Positions 15,571 to 24,320 of a stretch of 35,219 nucleotides of DNA are shown here, piece after piece. Position 1 is the stretch's first letter. Each line of letters opens with the position of its first letter. The notes beneath the pieces were generated by a model. That model was not told the DNA's origin and searched no databases. It saw only the letters and a program-made list of their open reading frames with translations. This DNA is from a virus. The position numbers and the translations under genes are program-made. Location of the stretch: IMG/VR virus record IMGVR_UViG_3300008266_000222, positions 1 through 35,219 of that record. The stretch is one strand, 5' to 3'.

Positions 15571-15747
15571 ATGGAGCCTTTTATCAGCCGTTTGCTAGAC
15601 AGCATCTTCAATCAAGGTCTGACGTTTGCAATGATGGCACTCGCTCTTTGGTACATGCATGTTAAGCTGACCAAGGTTGAGACAAAGATTGCTGAATGCG
15701 AGCAGGACAGGCTGAAACTTTGGGAACGAATATCTGAACTGAAGTAG
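15571..15747 (+). CDS. Small membrane protein with coiled-coil tail (holin-like or spanin-like)
   Basis: The 58-aa product has one hydrophobic segment (about residues 16-30, GLTFAMMALALWYMH), followed by a charged helical tail, VETKIAECEQDRLKLWERIS. A single helix with a cytoplasmic or periplasmic coiled coil is common among small phage lysis proteins. It sits directly upstream of a second membrane protein and an endolysin, which supports a lysis role. It could be a holin, an antiholin or a spanin-like protein; the sequence does not decide. Confidence 0.68.
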   Translation: MEPFISRLLDSIFNQGLTFAMMALALWYMHVKLTKVETKIAECEQDRLKLWERISELK

Positions 15748-15748
15748 T

Positions 15749-15907
15749 ATGAACAAAGATTATTTTAAGCAACCCTCGACATGGCTCGGTCTTCTGAAGT
15801 GGCTTCTTGCTGGATTCGGAGTGAAGACTGGGCATGTGGACGCAGTCGGTGCCGCCGCCCTTACGATCCTCGGTACATACGACATCATCCGAAAAGAGAA
15901 GTTGTGA
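15749..15907 (+). CDS. Putative holin, 52 aa
   Basis: The 52-aa product has a first hydrophobic segment around TWLGLLKWLLAGFGV (residues 11-25) and a second, Ala/Leu-rich segment DAVGAAALTILGTYDIIRK near 31-49. The last residues are basic, as in many holins. It starts one base after the previous stop (TAG T ATG), and its TGA stop overlaps the GTG start of the peptidase, forming a compact holin-endolysin pair. The second gene start is not on a favourable ribosome-binding site, which is the rule in this region. Confidence 0.68.
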   Translation: MNKDYFKQPSTWLGLLKWLLAGFGVKTGHVDAVGAAALTILGTYDIIRKEKL

Positions 15908-16377
15908 TTGACGAGCGATCAGCCAAGTACTTGGACACGCTTGTCCCGCAGGTAAAACAAGCGTTTACGGACTTTCTGCTCGAAGCCAAAGAGCTTTTGA
16001 AGGAGGAAGGCTTGGATTATCGCGCCATTTGTGGCACACGTTCTTGGGAAGCTCAGGAAGCTCTTTATGCAAAAGGACGCACAGCGCCAGGCCCGAAGGT
16101 CACGAATGCTCGCCCCGGTTCGAGCATGCACAACTTTGGGCTCGCGATTGACTGCGGTGTTTTCCGGGGGAAATCGTACCTTGACGGAGGCAGCCCAGAA
16201 GAGCAACGGCTTGCAGACCGGATGCACAAACTATGCGGAGCACTTGCACCGAAGCACAACCTTCGTTGGGGCGGAAACTTCAAGTCCATCTATGATCCGC
16301 CTCATTACGAGTATAACACTCCTCACTCTCTTGCTGTGTTGCGTATTCGCAGGGAACAAAACCAACCGTTGATTTGA
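15904..16377 (+). CDS. Endolysin: M15-type L,D- or D,D-peptidase (CwlK/T5-lysin-like)
   Basis: This protein should cut peptidoglycan cross-links or stems at lysis. I chose GTG 15904, which overlaps the holin stop (GTGA); an ATG at 15781 in the same frame would add 41 residues that merely read the holin gene out of frame. The 157-aa product has the family motifs SSMHNFGLAID (zinc ligands H76 and D83) and DPPHYEY (third ligand H134, with D131 as candidate catalytic acid). The length is close to that of compact M15C lysins. There is no signal peptide or cell-wall-binding domain, so export depends on the holin-like neighbours. The exact bond cleaved cannot be read from sequence. Confidence 0.88.
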   Translation: MIDERSAKYLDTLVPQVKQAFTDFLLEAKELLKEEGLDYRAICGTRSWEAQEALYAKGRTAPGPKVTNARPGSSMHNFGLAIDCGVFRGKSYLDGGSPEEQRLADRMHKLCGALAPKHNLRWGGNFKSIYDPPHYEYNTPHSLAVLRIRREQNQPLI

Positions 16378-16378
16378 T

Positions 16379-16624
16379 ATGGCCAAGAAACTAACTGACG
16401 CTTTGATGCTGATTATTGGGGCTCCTAAAAAGGGCAAATCTCATTCCTGCCCAGAATGTGATTCTCCTATGGAATCAGATGGCACCTGTTCCGAGTGTGG
16501 ATACGGTGAGGTCGAAGATGAGGGGGAAGAATACGAAGGTGAAGAAATGTCGAGCGATCGTCTGATGGAGATTCGTGATGATCTTCAGCGTGTGGTAGAC
16601 AAGATTAGCAAGCTTCTTTCCTGA
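16379..16624 (+). CDS. Zinc-ribbon protein with acidic linker and coiled coil, 81 aa
   Basis: Two CxxC knuckles, CPEC and CSEC, lie about 12 residues apart (near residues 24-41) and should bind one zinc. A very acidic stretch follows, then a helical end (LMEIRDDLQRVVDKISKLLS). It begins one base after the endolysin (TGA T ATG), and its stop overlaps the next start (TGATG). Small zinc ribbons of this kind are common in phages, often without a known role; protein-protein contact is more likely than catalysis. Confidence 0.7.
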   Translation: MAKKLTDALMLIIGAPKKGKSHSCPECDSPMESDGTCSECGYGEVEDEGEEYEGEEMSSDRLMEIRDDLQRVVDKISKLLS

Positions 16625-18549
16625 TGCCTTCTCAGCTACAAGCTGAATCCGATCAGTCTTACATGGGGTTTGCCAGTCGTCTTGACCCGGCAAATCTTCC
16701 TGAAGGCATTCTTCAGGCTGCGGTAAACGTTCGTCTTGAGCGGGGTATTGCACAGCCCCGCAAAGGCTGCCAGCGACTTACCAGCGCAACACTGAATGCG
16801 CTGACAATGGTGGGATCTGGCCTTTGGGTGGACTCTTTAGGTCGAGACAACCTTGTGATGGTCTTTACAGATCGGTTGTATTTGTACCGTCCTCAACAAG
16901 GGTTGGATCCTTCCACTGGAACGTTTTATCCAGAGGCAACCATTCTGGTTGGAACTTTTCCGACTGGCAGAACAATAGCTGCCGGAGGCGTTGTTGACTG
17001 CGTTCAAGCGTTGAACAAGCTGATTATTTTCCGTGGCCAATACGATGCGCTTGAGCTTTCAGCTACACTTAGCAACTCAGCTATTCAGACAGGGCAAAGC
17101 GGACTTGTTACAGTAACAACAAGCGGTCCACATGGTTATGTGACTGGGAATGAAGTCACGGTTCGTTATTCCACGCACGATAATGGACATTCTGCCGTTG
17201 ATGGGAACTACATCATCACAGTAACTTCTCCAACGCAGTTTACATTCACCTTTACAAACAACACTCCTAACAATTTTCCGGCAAGTCAGCCTAGCAATAT
17301 TTACTTGGTGCAGCGAGGTAAACCTCCGTTAATTTGGGACTCAGTTGCCAACACAATTACCGTAGCAAGCCAGAGATACATTCCTCCAAGCAGCGGCACT
17401 GCGTTGACTTACATTACTGAGTCTATTCCTCCGGGAGATTTTGGTTTTTATTTTCAGAACCGTCTTGTTGTAAAGTACTCGAATCAAAGAATTGTTGTTA
17501 GCGACATTCTTGAGTTTAGCTTTGATGTTCAGTTTAACAACTTTCTCATTAACCAAGGCGGGAACGACAGCATTGTAGGCATTTTGCCGTGGATTGAAGA
17601 TCAGTTTTTGGTGTTCATGCGCAACTCAATCTATGTTGCGTATGTTGAGACAACGTCTTTTATCCAAGGCGCAGCACCTGGGGCGCAAAGCTCTGTTACG
17701 GTAGTTACCACTGAGCTTGGGTGTTTGGCTCGGAGGACTATCGTAAATGCAGGGCAGTTTGTGTTTTTTCTTTCTGCAAAAGGCGTTCACCTACTTACCC
17801 CGCAGTTGGACCTCAAGGTAATAGGGAACACCATGCCTTTGTCCGAGCCTATATCAGACAAGTTTCAGGCACTAAACTTTAGCGCAGCGCAAGGATCTGT
17901 TGGGGTTTACTACAACAACAGGCTTTATGTTGCCATTCCAATAGGAGCCTCAAAAAACAACAACATTTTTATTTACAACACTCTCAACAAAGCTTGGGAG
18001 TCCAACGATACTTACCCCGACGGGTTGTATTTAGACAACTTGATTGCCGCGTCTTATCAAAATGAAAAGCGGTTGTTTGTTTTGACAAATTTTATTGGCA
18101 ACCTTGACCAATACGGAGGGGTGTTTTTAACCGAACAACGAGAGGATGGAGACTTTTTCAAAGATGGAAACGGTGTTGTTTTGCCGTTTTCGTTTCCGGC
18201 CAACTTAAATGAGGGTGGCCAGATTAACAGCATCAACTCGTTTGTCCGGACCCGCGAGTTTACGATGAAGTCGTTGTCTGAAAAGCGGTTTAGTAGAGGC
18301 GAGTTTCAATTTAACAACATCCAGAATGACATTGTTGGGATTGACGCAAACCTGCATGATCCTGACGCTTTTGAAACGTTGATGGGGTATCAGTTTTCTG
18401 GAACTAGCGACGGAACTTTGCGTCCTCGCATTGCAAGCCGGGGCTCTTCAATTGATTTTGTAGTTGGCTTTACAAGCGGCAGACCGGCCTTGAAAGGCAT
18501 TACCGTTTATGGCATAACAGCAGATAGGCCCATGATTTCCCAAGAATAG
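16624..18549 (+). CDS. Putative tail nozzle or hub-like structural protein
   Basis: The 641-aa protein resembles large beta-rich podovirus tail proteins. The N-terminal motif GFASRLDPANLPEGILQAAV with NVRLERGIAQPRKGC recurs in nozzle-like or P22 gp10-like tail proteins. The middle and end are beta-rich with repeated hydrophobic and aromatic strands, as in a propeller. There are no transmembrane segments or enzyme motifs. The gene lies after the lysis genes and before a fibre-like gene. I rate a tail nozzle or stabilisation protein as the best guess, and a minor structural protein as the alternative. Confidence 0.65.
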   Translation: MPSQLQAESDQSYMGFASRLDPANLPEGILQAAVNVRLERGIAQPRKGCQRLTSATLNALTMVGSGLWVDSLGRDNLVMVFTDRLYLYRPQQGLDPSTGTFYPEATILVGTFPTGRTIAAGGVVDCVQALNKLIIFRGQYDALELSATLSNSAIQTGQSGLVTVTTSGPHGYVTGNEVTVRYSTHDNGHSAVDGNYIITVTSPTQFTFTFTNNTPNNFPASQPSNIYLVQRGKPPLIWDSVANTITVASQRYIPPSSGTALTYITESIPPGDFGFYFQNRLVVKYSNQRIVVSDILEFSFDVQFNNFLINQGGNDSIVGILPWIEDQFLVFMRNSIYVAYVETTSFIQGAAPGAQSSVTVVTTELGCLARRTIVNAGQFVFFLSAKGVHLLTPQLDLKVIGNTMPLSEPISDKFQALNFSAAQGSVGVYYNNRLYVAIPIGASKNNNIFIYNTLNKAWESNDTYPDGLYLDNLIAASYQNEKRLFVLTNFIGNLDQYGGVFLTEQREDGDFFKDGNGVVLPFSFPANLNEGGQINSINSFVRTREFTMKSLSEKRFSRGEFQFNNIQNDIVGIDANLHDPDAFETLMGYQFSGTSDGTLRPRIASRGSSIDFVVGFTSGRPALKGITVYGITADRPMISQE

Positions 18550-18550
18550 T

Positions 18551-19990
18551 ATGGCACAGCTTCAAAAAGGGACCATTTACTCGCCGGTAAACGCAACTGT
18601 TACCGTTGATAACCTGAACGCGCATGTTGACAACGCTCAGTTGTTGTCTGGGGCAATTAGCGAGCAAGCGGCGCTTTCTGGGCCTGGCACTCCAGCGTCA
18701 GATCAAGTGTTGTTGCTTAATGGCGGCAACCTAAAAAAAGCAACAGTGGTGCAGGCTTTAGGGAACATTACTCCCTCAGAGCTGCTTAACCGCAACAACA
18801 ACTTGTCTGATCTTGTTAACGCGACAACTGCCAGAAGCAATCTGGGGTTGGGGAATGTCGAGAACAAGTCGTCTGAGACAATTCGGTCGGAGATTACACT
18901 GGCAAATGTAACTGCCGCCTTAACGTACCTGCCAACGTCTCCCACACAACTGTCTACTGGTTTAGACGGCAGGATTGCGACAAGCCAGCAGTCATCTTTT
19001 GCAACAACCGCTCAACTTTCCAGTCTTGTTGCTACAAGCCAGCTTGGTGCAATCAACGGTGTCGCTCAACTTGGTGCAGATGGAAAACTGGAATCTAATC
19101 AGATTGCAGCTTTAACAACAGCGGCACAGCTTGCCCTAATTGGCACTACCGCTTTGCCGGTTATTGGCGCGCAGCCTCTATTAACTTTGCCACTGCCCAC
19201 TTCACAAGGCGGCACAGGGCAGTCTACGTTTGCCAATGGACAGCTTTTGATTGGGAACGGAGCCGGGCTTACAAAAGCAACTCTAACAGCAGGAGCAAAC
19301 ATTGATATTACCAACGGAGCCGGGTCCATTTCGTTGGCGGTAAACGCAATCTTGCCAAAAGCTATTGTAAACTTCAGCGGTCAATTAGCTGATGCTGTTA
19401 CAATTACTTGTCCGTATGAAAAGATCGGAAATGCGTTTTTGGTAGATTACAGTTTGGCCGGAGGTAAGCCTGCGCTTGCAATTGGGAACAGAATTTATTT
19501 TACCAGTTTTACCGGTGGAGCAAACGCGCCTACTTCTACATATTACACTGTTGAGTCGTTTAGCTTCAAAGACAATGGTGCAGTTCAGGTGCTTCAGTTT
19601 ACTTCTGCTGTTGCAGGAAACGCTCTTGGAAATGCTGTTTTTAAAGAGTGTCTTGTTCACTATAAACAGTTTATAAACAACGTTGTTCTTGTTGACCCTG
19701 CTTCTAGCGACCTTACGCTTTCGTACATTGTAAATCTTAACTCAAGTTTGTCTGGAAAGATTTTTGGCCCGGTTGTTTCAGGAAACACGCTTGCATCAAA
19801 TGTTTCTCCAATTGGATCTGCTACTGGTGTTGTGGCTATGTTGGATTACACTGGAGTTGATGGAGATAATTTAAGAATTGCCAGGACTAGCACTTCTTTT
19901 GTGTTTAGCGGATCATATGATCCAATTGGAGGGTCTCCCTCTGTGCGCCCAATGGGTTATTTCACAAACGTAGTGGTTTACACTAACTAA
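18551..19990 (+). CDS. Third tail fibre-like protein, 479 aa
   Basis: The protein has fibre-like sequence: an N-terminal domain with VTVDNLNAHVDNAQLLSGAI, a Ser/Thr/Asn/Ala-rich middle with ATTARSNLGLGNVENKSSET (a fibre shaft element), and a C-terminal beta-rich domain starting near AIVNFSGQLADAVTITCPYE. It has none of the GTYGSSS-type repeats seen in the two upstream fibres. It starts one base after the nozzle gene (TAG T ATG). It may form a fibre on the nozzle or a distinct tail spike. No lyase or sialidase motif is visible. Confidence 0.75.
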   Translation: MAQLQKGTIYSPVNATVTVDNLNAHVDNAQLLSGAISEQAALSGPGTPASDQVLLLNGGNLKKATVVQALGNITPSELLNRNNNLSDLVNATTARSNLGLGNVENKSSETIRSEITLANVTAALTYLPTSPTQLSTGLDGRIATSQQSSFATTAQLSSLVATSQLGAINGVAQLGADGKLESNQIAALTTAAQLALIGTTALPVIGAQPLLTLPLPTSQGGTGQSTFANGQLLIGNGAGLTKATLTAGANIDITNGAGSISLAVNAILPKAIVNFSGQLADAVTITCPYEKIGNAFLVDYSLAGGKPALAIGNRIYFTSFTGGANAPTSTYYTVESFSFKDNGAVQVLQFTSAVAGNALGNAVFKECLVHYKQFINNVVLVDPASSDLTLSYIVNLNSSLSGKIFGPVVSGNTLASNVSPIGSATGVVAMLDYTGVDGDNLRIARTSTSFVFSGSYDPIGGSPSVRPMGYFTNVVVYTN

Positions 19991-19997
19991 TTTTTTT

Positions 19998-22331
19998 ATG
20001 GCCGCAACATACAAGAATCGAGAAGATTTTCTAAAGCAAAACGGCTATGTTAAGCTTCCAACTTTAGGTTGGGTTCCTGAAGGAACGCCTTCATACAATG
20101 AATCTGATTTTAAACAAGGCGGGCCATCAAGCGACACTTTTGACTACAACCCTTACAGCCCAACAAGCACAAATTTTAAGATAAAAGAAAATGCTGCCCT
20201 TTGGGAAGAAGCAAACAAAAACGAACGTGATGTAATACAAGGAAAGCTAGACGCAGCCAAAGAAAATTTTGAGGCTGCCAAAAGCATGGGAGACAGAGAT
20301 CTCCAAGAAGATTCTCGAATTGAAGTAGCTGCGTGGACTGATGTTCTTAATAGCTTAAATTCTACTTACAACGGTTTATATCGCAGAACAGTAGAAAGAG
20401 CACAAAAAGCTCCAGGCGGCATTACCTCAAGACCGGTTGAGGCTCCTACAACTGCCGAAACCATGCGGGAGACTTATGTGGCGTACAGGGATTTATTGCC
20501 TGAAATTTATCCGATTGAAGCTGAAGCTCAAAAAGCTTTTACGCAAGCATCCGGGCAAGCAATCCGCGAAGAAATGCTTAGAAATTTAGATGCGGCACAA
20601 GAGCCTACTTCTGTTTCTCGGGCACGACAAAAAATTGCAGCAGACGATTCGCTTCTCGCAAGAATTGCGGCCACAAAAGATGCTGCAACAAAAGACCGCT
20701 TAACTAAATTACTATCTACACCCGAAGAGCAAGCGTTAGTTGCTGACTATGATAGAAGCATTTCTGGGCTAACCCCTTATCAACGGCAAGCTGCCATTGA
20801 GGGCTCATACAATTTAGCAGGAAAACAGCAAGAGTTTGGAATGCTGGAAAGCCAGCTTCCTCGGTATCAACAGCTTTTGCAGTCATATCTTCCTGGGCAA
20901 CAGCAAATCATTCAAGGGCTTGGGCAGCTTGGGATGTCCAGCACAACAGACGCTCAACGCGGTTTAGCGCTTGAAGATTACTTGGCTCCATTTCGAGAAC
21001 AAGTACAGGCAACGGGCCCCGGAGGAACTCCTGTTGTAGACGCGCAAGGCAATCCAGTAATGCAATCGACTGGGCCTTTAAGACAACTTGACATCACAAG
21101 TGGGCTTCAAGCAGTTGCGCCATTTCAGCCGGATCTTACGTTAGGAGGACTTGCTGAGTACGCTCCTGGATCTCGCTTGCAAGGGCTTCAGGAGTACACT
21201 CCTGGAGCTTACCTGCAAGGTCTTCAAGAATACGCTCCCGGTTCTTATTTGCAGGGGATTCCCGACCCTGAATTGCAGTCAAACCTGCTCTCCATAAACC
21301 AAAACTTGGTAAACCAGTATATGGGAACCATGCCGGGGGTGCAGGAGGGGGCCCAGCAAATGGCAGACATTGCCAATGAACGTTTGGCAGCCGGAGCAGA
21401 TTTAAGTCCTGAAGAGCTAAGAATAGCCACTCAAGCGGCTAGAGACGCATACGCCTCAAGAGGAACTGCCCTTGGACCTCAAGCAATTGGCAGCGAGATT
21501 TTAGCTCGCACAGAACTTGCGCGTCAAAGGGAGATGGAAAATATCAACCTTGGGTCCAAGCTTCTTGGAAACGTGTCTGCTCTTTACAGTCCTGCCTTAG
21601 CGGATGTCTTACAAAGACAAGGGGGCGCAGAGCAATATGGATTGAAGGCGCAAGCTCAAATGTTTAGCCAAGGGCTTGGAGAAGAAGAGTTGGCAAGGAT
21701 AGCTCAACAGCAAGCGTTTACCCAACGATTGGGGCGCGAAACTTTAGGAAAAGAAGCTCAACAACAAGCTTTTACCCAACGAATGGGAATGGAAGGCTTG
21801 GATATGCAAGCTCAACAGCAAGCGTTTGGGCAAAGAAAGTCCATGCAGGACATGGCAGCGGCAGCTCAAGCCCAACGGTTTAATCAAGCTGGAACCATTG
21901 GCAGCATGACCGGGCAAGAGTTTCAAGCTAACTTAGCTGCTGCTACTCAAGCGCAGAACATGGCAACTCAAGCAGCTCAGGCAAAACAAGGCTTCTCTGC
22001 AAACGCAGCACAGATTGCTTCCGGAATTCTTGGAGCGCAACAAGGAGCTTTGTCTCCGATCCTTAGTGCGTATTATAATACTCCACCAAGTCTAAACACA
22101 GTTGGAGCTGCAACAGGAGGAGCAACAAATGCGTTCCAGCTTGGTGGCATGAACATTGTAAACCCCTTGGATCCAACTGCTACATCAATAAACATGTATC
22201 CAGCACAAGCAAATTTGCAAGAACGCCTAGGAGAAATGCAAATTAATGCCGCAAGAAATACCGCAGATGCCCAATTAAGAGCAGCGCAAGCATCCGTGCC
22301 TAAGAAAAGTAAAATTTTTGGAATTTTTTAA
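19998..22331 (+). CDS. Putative internal virion (ejection) protein, 777 aa
   Basis: A long, mostly helical, Gln/Ala-rich protein without enzymatic motifs. It holds three copies of an EYAPGSYLQG-like unit, near residues 384-425, and three 18-residue units with QQQAFTQR in residues 568-628, an exact 54-bp repeat in DNA. The N-terminal 130 residues carry charged helices. Long helical virion proteins in podoviruses often leave the head with DNA and line a channel across the cell wall. That role is inferred from gene order: four such genes in a row follow the tail proteins. Its stop is five bases before the next start (22336), and the DNA is AT-rich there. Confidence 0.62.
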   Translation: MAATYKNREDFLKQNGYVKLPTLGWVPEGTPSYNESDFKQGGPSSDTFDYNPYSPTSTNFKIKENAALWEEANKNERDVIQGKLDAAKENFEAAKSMGDRDLQEDSRIEVAAWTDVLNSLNSTYNGLYRRTVERAQKAPGGITSRPVEAPTTAETMRETYVAYRDLLPEIYPIEAEAQKAFTQASGQAIREEMLRNLDAAQEPTSVSRARQKIAADDSLLARIAATKDAATKDRLTKLLSTPEEQALVADYDRSISGLTPYQRQAAIEGSYNLAGKQQEFGMLESQLPRYQQLLQSYLPGQQQIIQGLGQLGMSSTTDAQRGLALEDYLAPFREQVQATGPGGTPVVDAQGNPVMQSTGPLRQLDITSGLQAVAPFQPDLTLGGLAEYAPGSRLQGLQEYTPGAYLQGLQEYAPGSYLQGIPDPELQSNLLSINQNLVNQYMGTMPGVQEGAQQMADIANERLAAGADLSPEELRIATQAARDAYASRGTALGPQAIGSEILARTELARQREMENINLGSKLLGNVSALYSPALADVLQRQGGAEQYGLKAQAQMFSQGLGEEELARIAQQQAFTQRLGRETLGKEAQQQAFTQRMGMEGLDMQAQQQAFGQRKSMQDMAAAAQAQRFNQAGTIGSMTGQEFQANLAAATQAQNMATQAAQAKQGFSANAAQIASGILGAQQGALSPILSAYYNTPPSLNTVGAATGGATNAFQLGGMNIVNPLDPTATSINMYPAQANLQERLGEMQINAARNTADAQLRAAQASVPKKSKIFGIF
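21702..21863 (+). repeat. Three tandem 54-bp repeats inside the 777-aa gene
   Basis: GCTCAACA-type blocks start at 21702, 21756 and 21810, exactly 54 bp (18 codons) apart. Each encodes AQQQAFTQR or a close variant with a glutamate-rich spacer. Identity falls toward the end. The exact period suggests tandem duplication and possibly length change by slippage or recombination. Confidence 0.7.
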
Positions 22332-22335
22332 CATT

Positions 22336-23247
22336 ATGAAAGGATCGCAATCTGGCTATATTTTACAACCTGCTAATGTTCAGGGAGCTTACGCTAACAT
22401 TGCTAATCAAATTACAGAAGCTGGGCGTTACGATGCTATGGCAGAACAGTTGCGTCTTCAACAGGCGGCTGCTCGCAAGGCCGAGCAAGACAAATTAAAA
22501 ACCGCCGGAATTATGCTTGTTGCGTCGGCGCTTACAGGCGGAGCTGCTGCTTTGGCTGCCCCTGCGGCAGCTGGAGCGGCAGGAGCCGGAGCTGCTGGTG
22601 CAGCAGGAGCCGGGGCTGGAGCTGCGGGGGCGGGAGCGTCTTCTGGCTTTTTAGCGGGGCTTGGCACTTTTGGTAAAGGTGCTATGGGAGCCCTTACAGG
22701 AAGCGGATCTATTCCTGCTGGGACTGGAGGATTTGCTGGAGGACTTGGTGCAACCTCTGGTTTTTTGAGTAAAATGGGAACTGGCATGCTGAGTTCTTCC
22801 AGTGATCCTTTGATGGCATCTTTAGGCTCTTATTTTGCTCAGACACAACAAGCCAACAAGACATCCAGTGCGTTTGAGAACACTTTTAAGGATCCGACAG
22901 TTCGCCAGGCAATGTATGGAGACATGGGCGAGGATCAAGCTAGCGCAGTAATGCAGTACGCCAAAACTTTGGGCTCACAAGATCGAGCAAACTTTTACCA
23001 GATGGCTGCGCCACAGTTGATGAAGTTTGCCCAATCTCAGCGTGAGTTTGAGCAGCAAAAACAACTGCAAGATCTTCGGTTAAGAAATGCATTTGATATT
23101 GCAGAATTAACTACTGGAGCAAAATTAAGTGGACAACGATCCACGGGGTATTTGCCTCCTATAAATCCAAAAGATATTGGGCTTGAAAATGATGATGACG
23201 TAATGGATGTGCCTAATTTTAGGGCGGGCGTACCAAGCGTTCGTTAA
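22336..23247 (+). CDS. Putative membrane-active internal virion protein, 303 aa
   Basis: I chose ATG 22336; an in-frame TTG at 22318 would extend it over the previous gene. After a helical start, residues 55-105 form a long Ala/Gly-rich hydrophobic stretch, broken only by Ser residues, that could span or insert into a membrane. A second Gly-rich stretch follows near 110-155. The rest is helical and Gln-rich around QREFEQQKQLQDLRLRN. An ejection protein that helps DNA cross the inner membrane is a reasonable inference, since it stands in a row of internal virion candidates. There is no signal peptide. Confidence 0.6.
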   Translation: MKGSQSGYILQPANVQGAYANIANQITEAGRYDAMAEQLRLQQAAARKAEQDKLKTAGIMLVASALTGGAAALAAPAAAGAAGAGAAGAAGAGAGAAGAGASSGFLAGLGTFGKGAMGALTGSGSIPAGTGGFAGGLGATSGFLSKMGTGMLSSSSDPLMASLGSYFAQTQQANKTSSAFENTFKDPTVRQAMYGDMGEDQASAVMQYAKTLGSQDRANFYQMAAPQLMKFAQSQREFEQQKQLQDLRLRNAFDIAELTTGAKLSGQRSTGYLPPINPKDIGLENDDDVMDVPNFRAGVPSVR

Positions 23248-23255
23248 TGTAGCTT

Positions 23256-24317
23256 ATGAATAACATAGCTGAAGATCCAATTTTTTTGTATGCTGCAAAA
23301 GCTAACGCAGATGCAATTCGCAAAAAACTTGCCGAAGAACGCAATGAAATGCCTTTTTTGCCTTCATCTTCGCAATCCAACTCTACACCGTCAATGGCTG
23401 CGCCAGCGGCACCGCAATCTTTTTCCGCAGAAGAAGAGTACACTAAGAAATACGAACTGCATCGAACTAAACGCGCAAAAGCTTTTGCTAAAATAAACGA
23501 ACTTTTGAGTAGTCCTGAATACATGGGACTGCCTGCGCATGTAATAGAAACGCGCAGAAAAGCTTACGAGGCAATGATTGACGAGCGATATCCTGAAATA
23601 AAGCCGTTCAATGAAACGCCTCCAGCAAAATTGATAATGCAAGAAGTTCCAACCTTGGAAAAAAAGGATGACATGTTGCAGAACATCCGAGAGGAGCTTC
23701 AAGCGGCATCTAAAATTTCTGACAAAAAAGACAAGATGGCTCGAATAATGACCATTGTTCCAAAGTTAATTCAATCTTCTGGAACAGGTGGATCAGATGC
23801 TTTGCAGCCTGCTGAGGTAATTTTGGGTGCCCCAGAGTCGCAAACGTTTTTTACATGGGCCGCAGCAACAGGCAGAGACATATCTTCTCCTGCTACTTGG
23901 ATATCATTTTTTAATGATCCAAAAATACAAAGCAGCCAGTTGTTTCAAGCAGACCCTGACAGTTATCTTAAAAAAACAAAAGGGGTATATAATTCTTTGG
24001 TAAACACAAGGAACACCAGGGTTGATCGCTATCGTGAAATGACTTCTGATAAGTGGTTGAAGACTAACACTGGATTAAAATTGTTTCCAAAGTTTGAAGA
24101 TGCAGATTTGCCCGCTGAAACAACGGCACAGCAACCTGTGTCACAGCAGACACAAGCTACATTTGATATGGTTAATGGAAGGGTTGTTCGCAAAGATGTT
24201 TTGCCGTCACAAACTTCAACAACGCCATCTGCTGTTCAAGTTCCGGTTCCTCAACCGACTGCTCCTCGCAAACAAATTAAATTTGTTTTGAAAGACGGAA
24301 AACTTGTTCCTGAATAA
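23256..24317 (+). CDS. Hypothetical virion protein, 353 aa
   Basis: I recognise no family. It is a mostly helical, Lys/Glu/Ala-rich protein with a long N-terminal charged helix (YAAKANADAIRKKLAEERNE), a middle with several short helices, and a disordered Gln/Pro/Thr-rich C-terminal 70 residues. A short basic tail follows, KQIKFVLKDGKLVPE. It lies between two candidate ejection proteins and shares their AT-rich composition and lack of a Shine-Dalgarno start. An internal virion role is inferred from position. Confidence 0.58.
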   Translation: MNNIAEDPIFLYAAKANADAIRKKLAEERNEMPFLPSSSQSNSTPSMAAPAAPQSFSAEEEYTKKYELHRTKRAKAFAKINELLSSPEYMGLPAHVIETRRKAYEAMIDERYPEIKPFNETPPAKLIMQEVPTLEKKDDMLQNIREELQAASKISDKKDKMARIMTIVPKLIQSSGTGGSDALQPAEVILGAPESQTFFTWAAATGRDISSPATWISFFNDPKIQSSQLFQADPDSYLKKTKGVYNSLVNTRNTRVDRYREMTSDKWLKTNTGLKLFPKFEDADLPAETTAQQPVSQQTQATFDMVNGRVVRKDVLPSQTSTTPSAVQVPVPQPTAPRKQIKFVLKDGKLVPE

Positions 24318-24320
24318 ATT

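Noticed and set aside
15781-15903. Upstream ATG start for the endolysin
   Set aside because: It would add 41 residues that are only an out-of-frame reading of the holin gene. The GTG at 15904 fits the overlap pattern and the family length.
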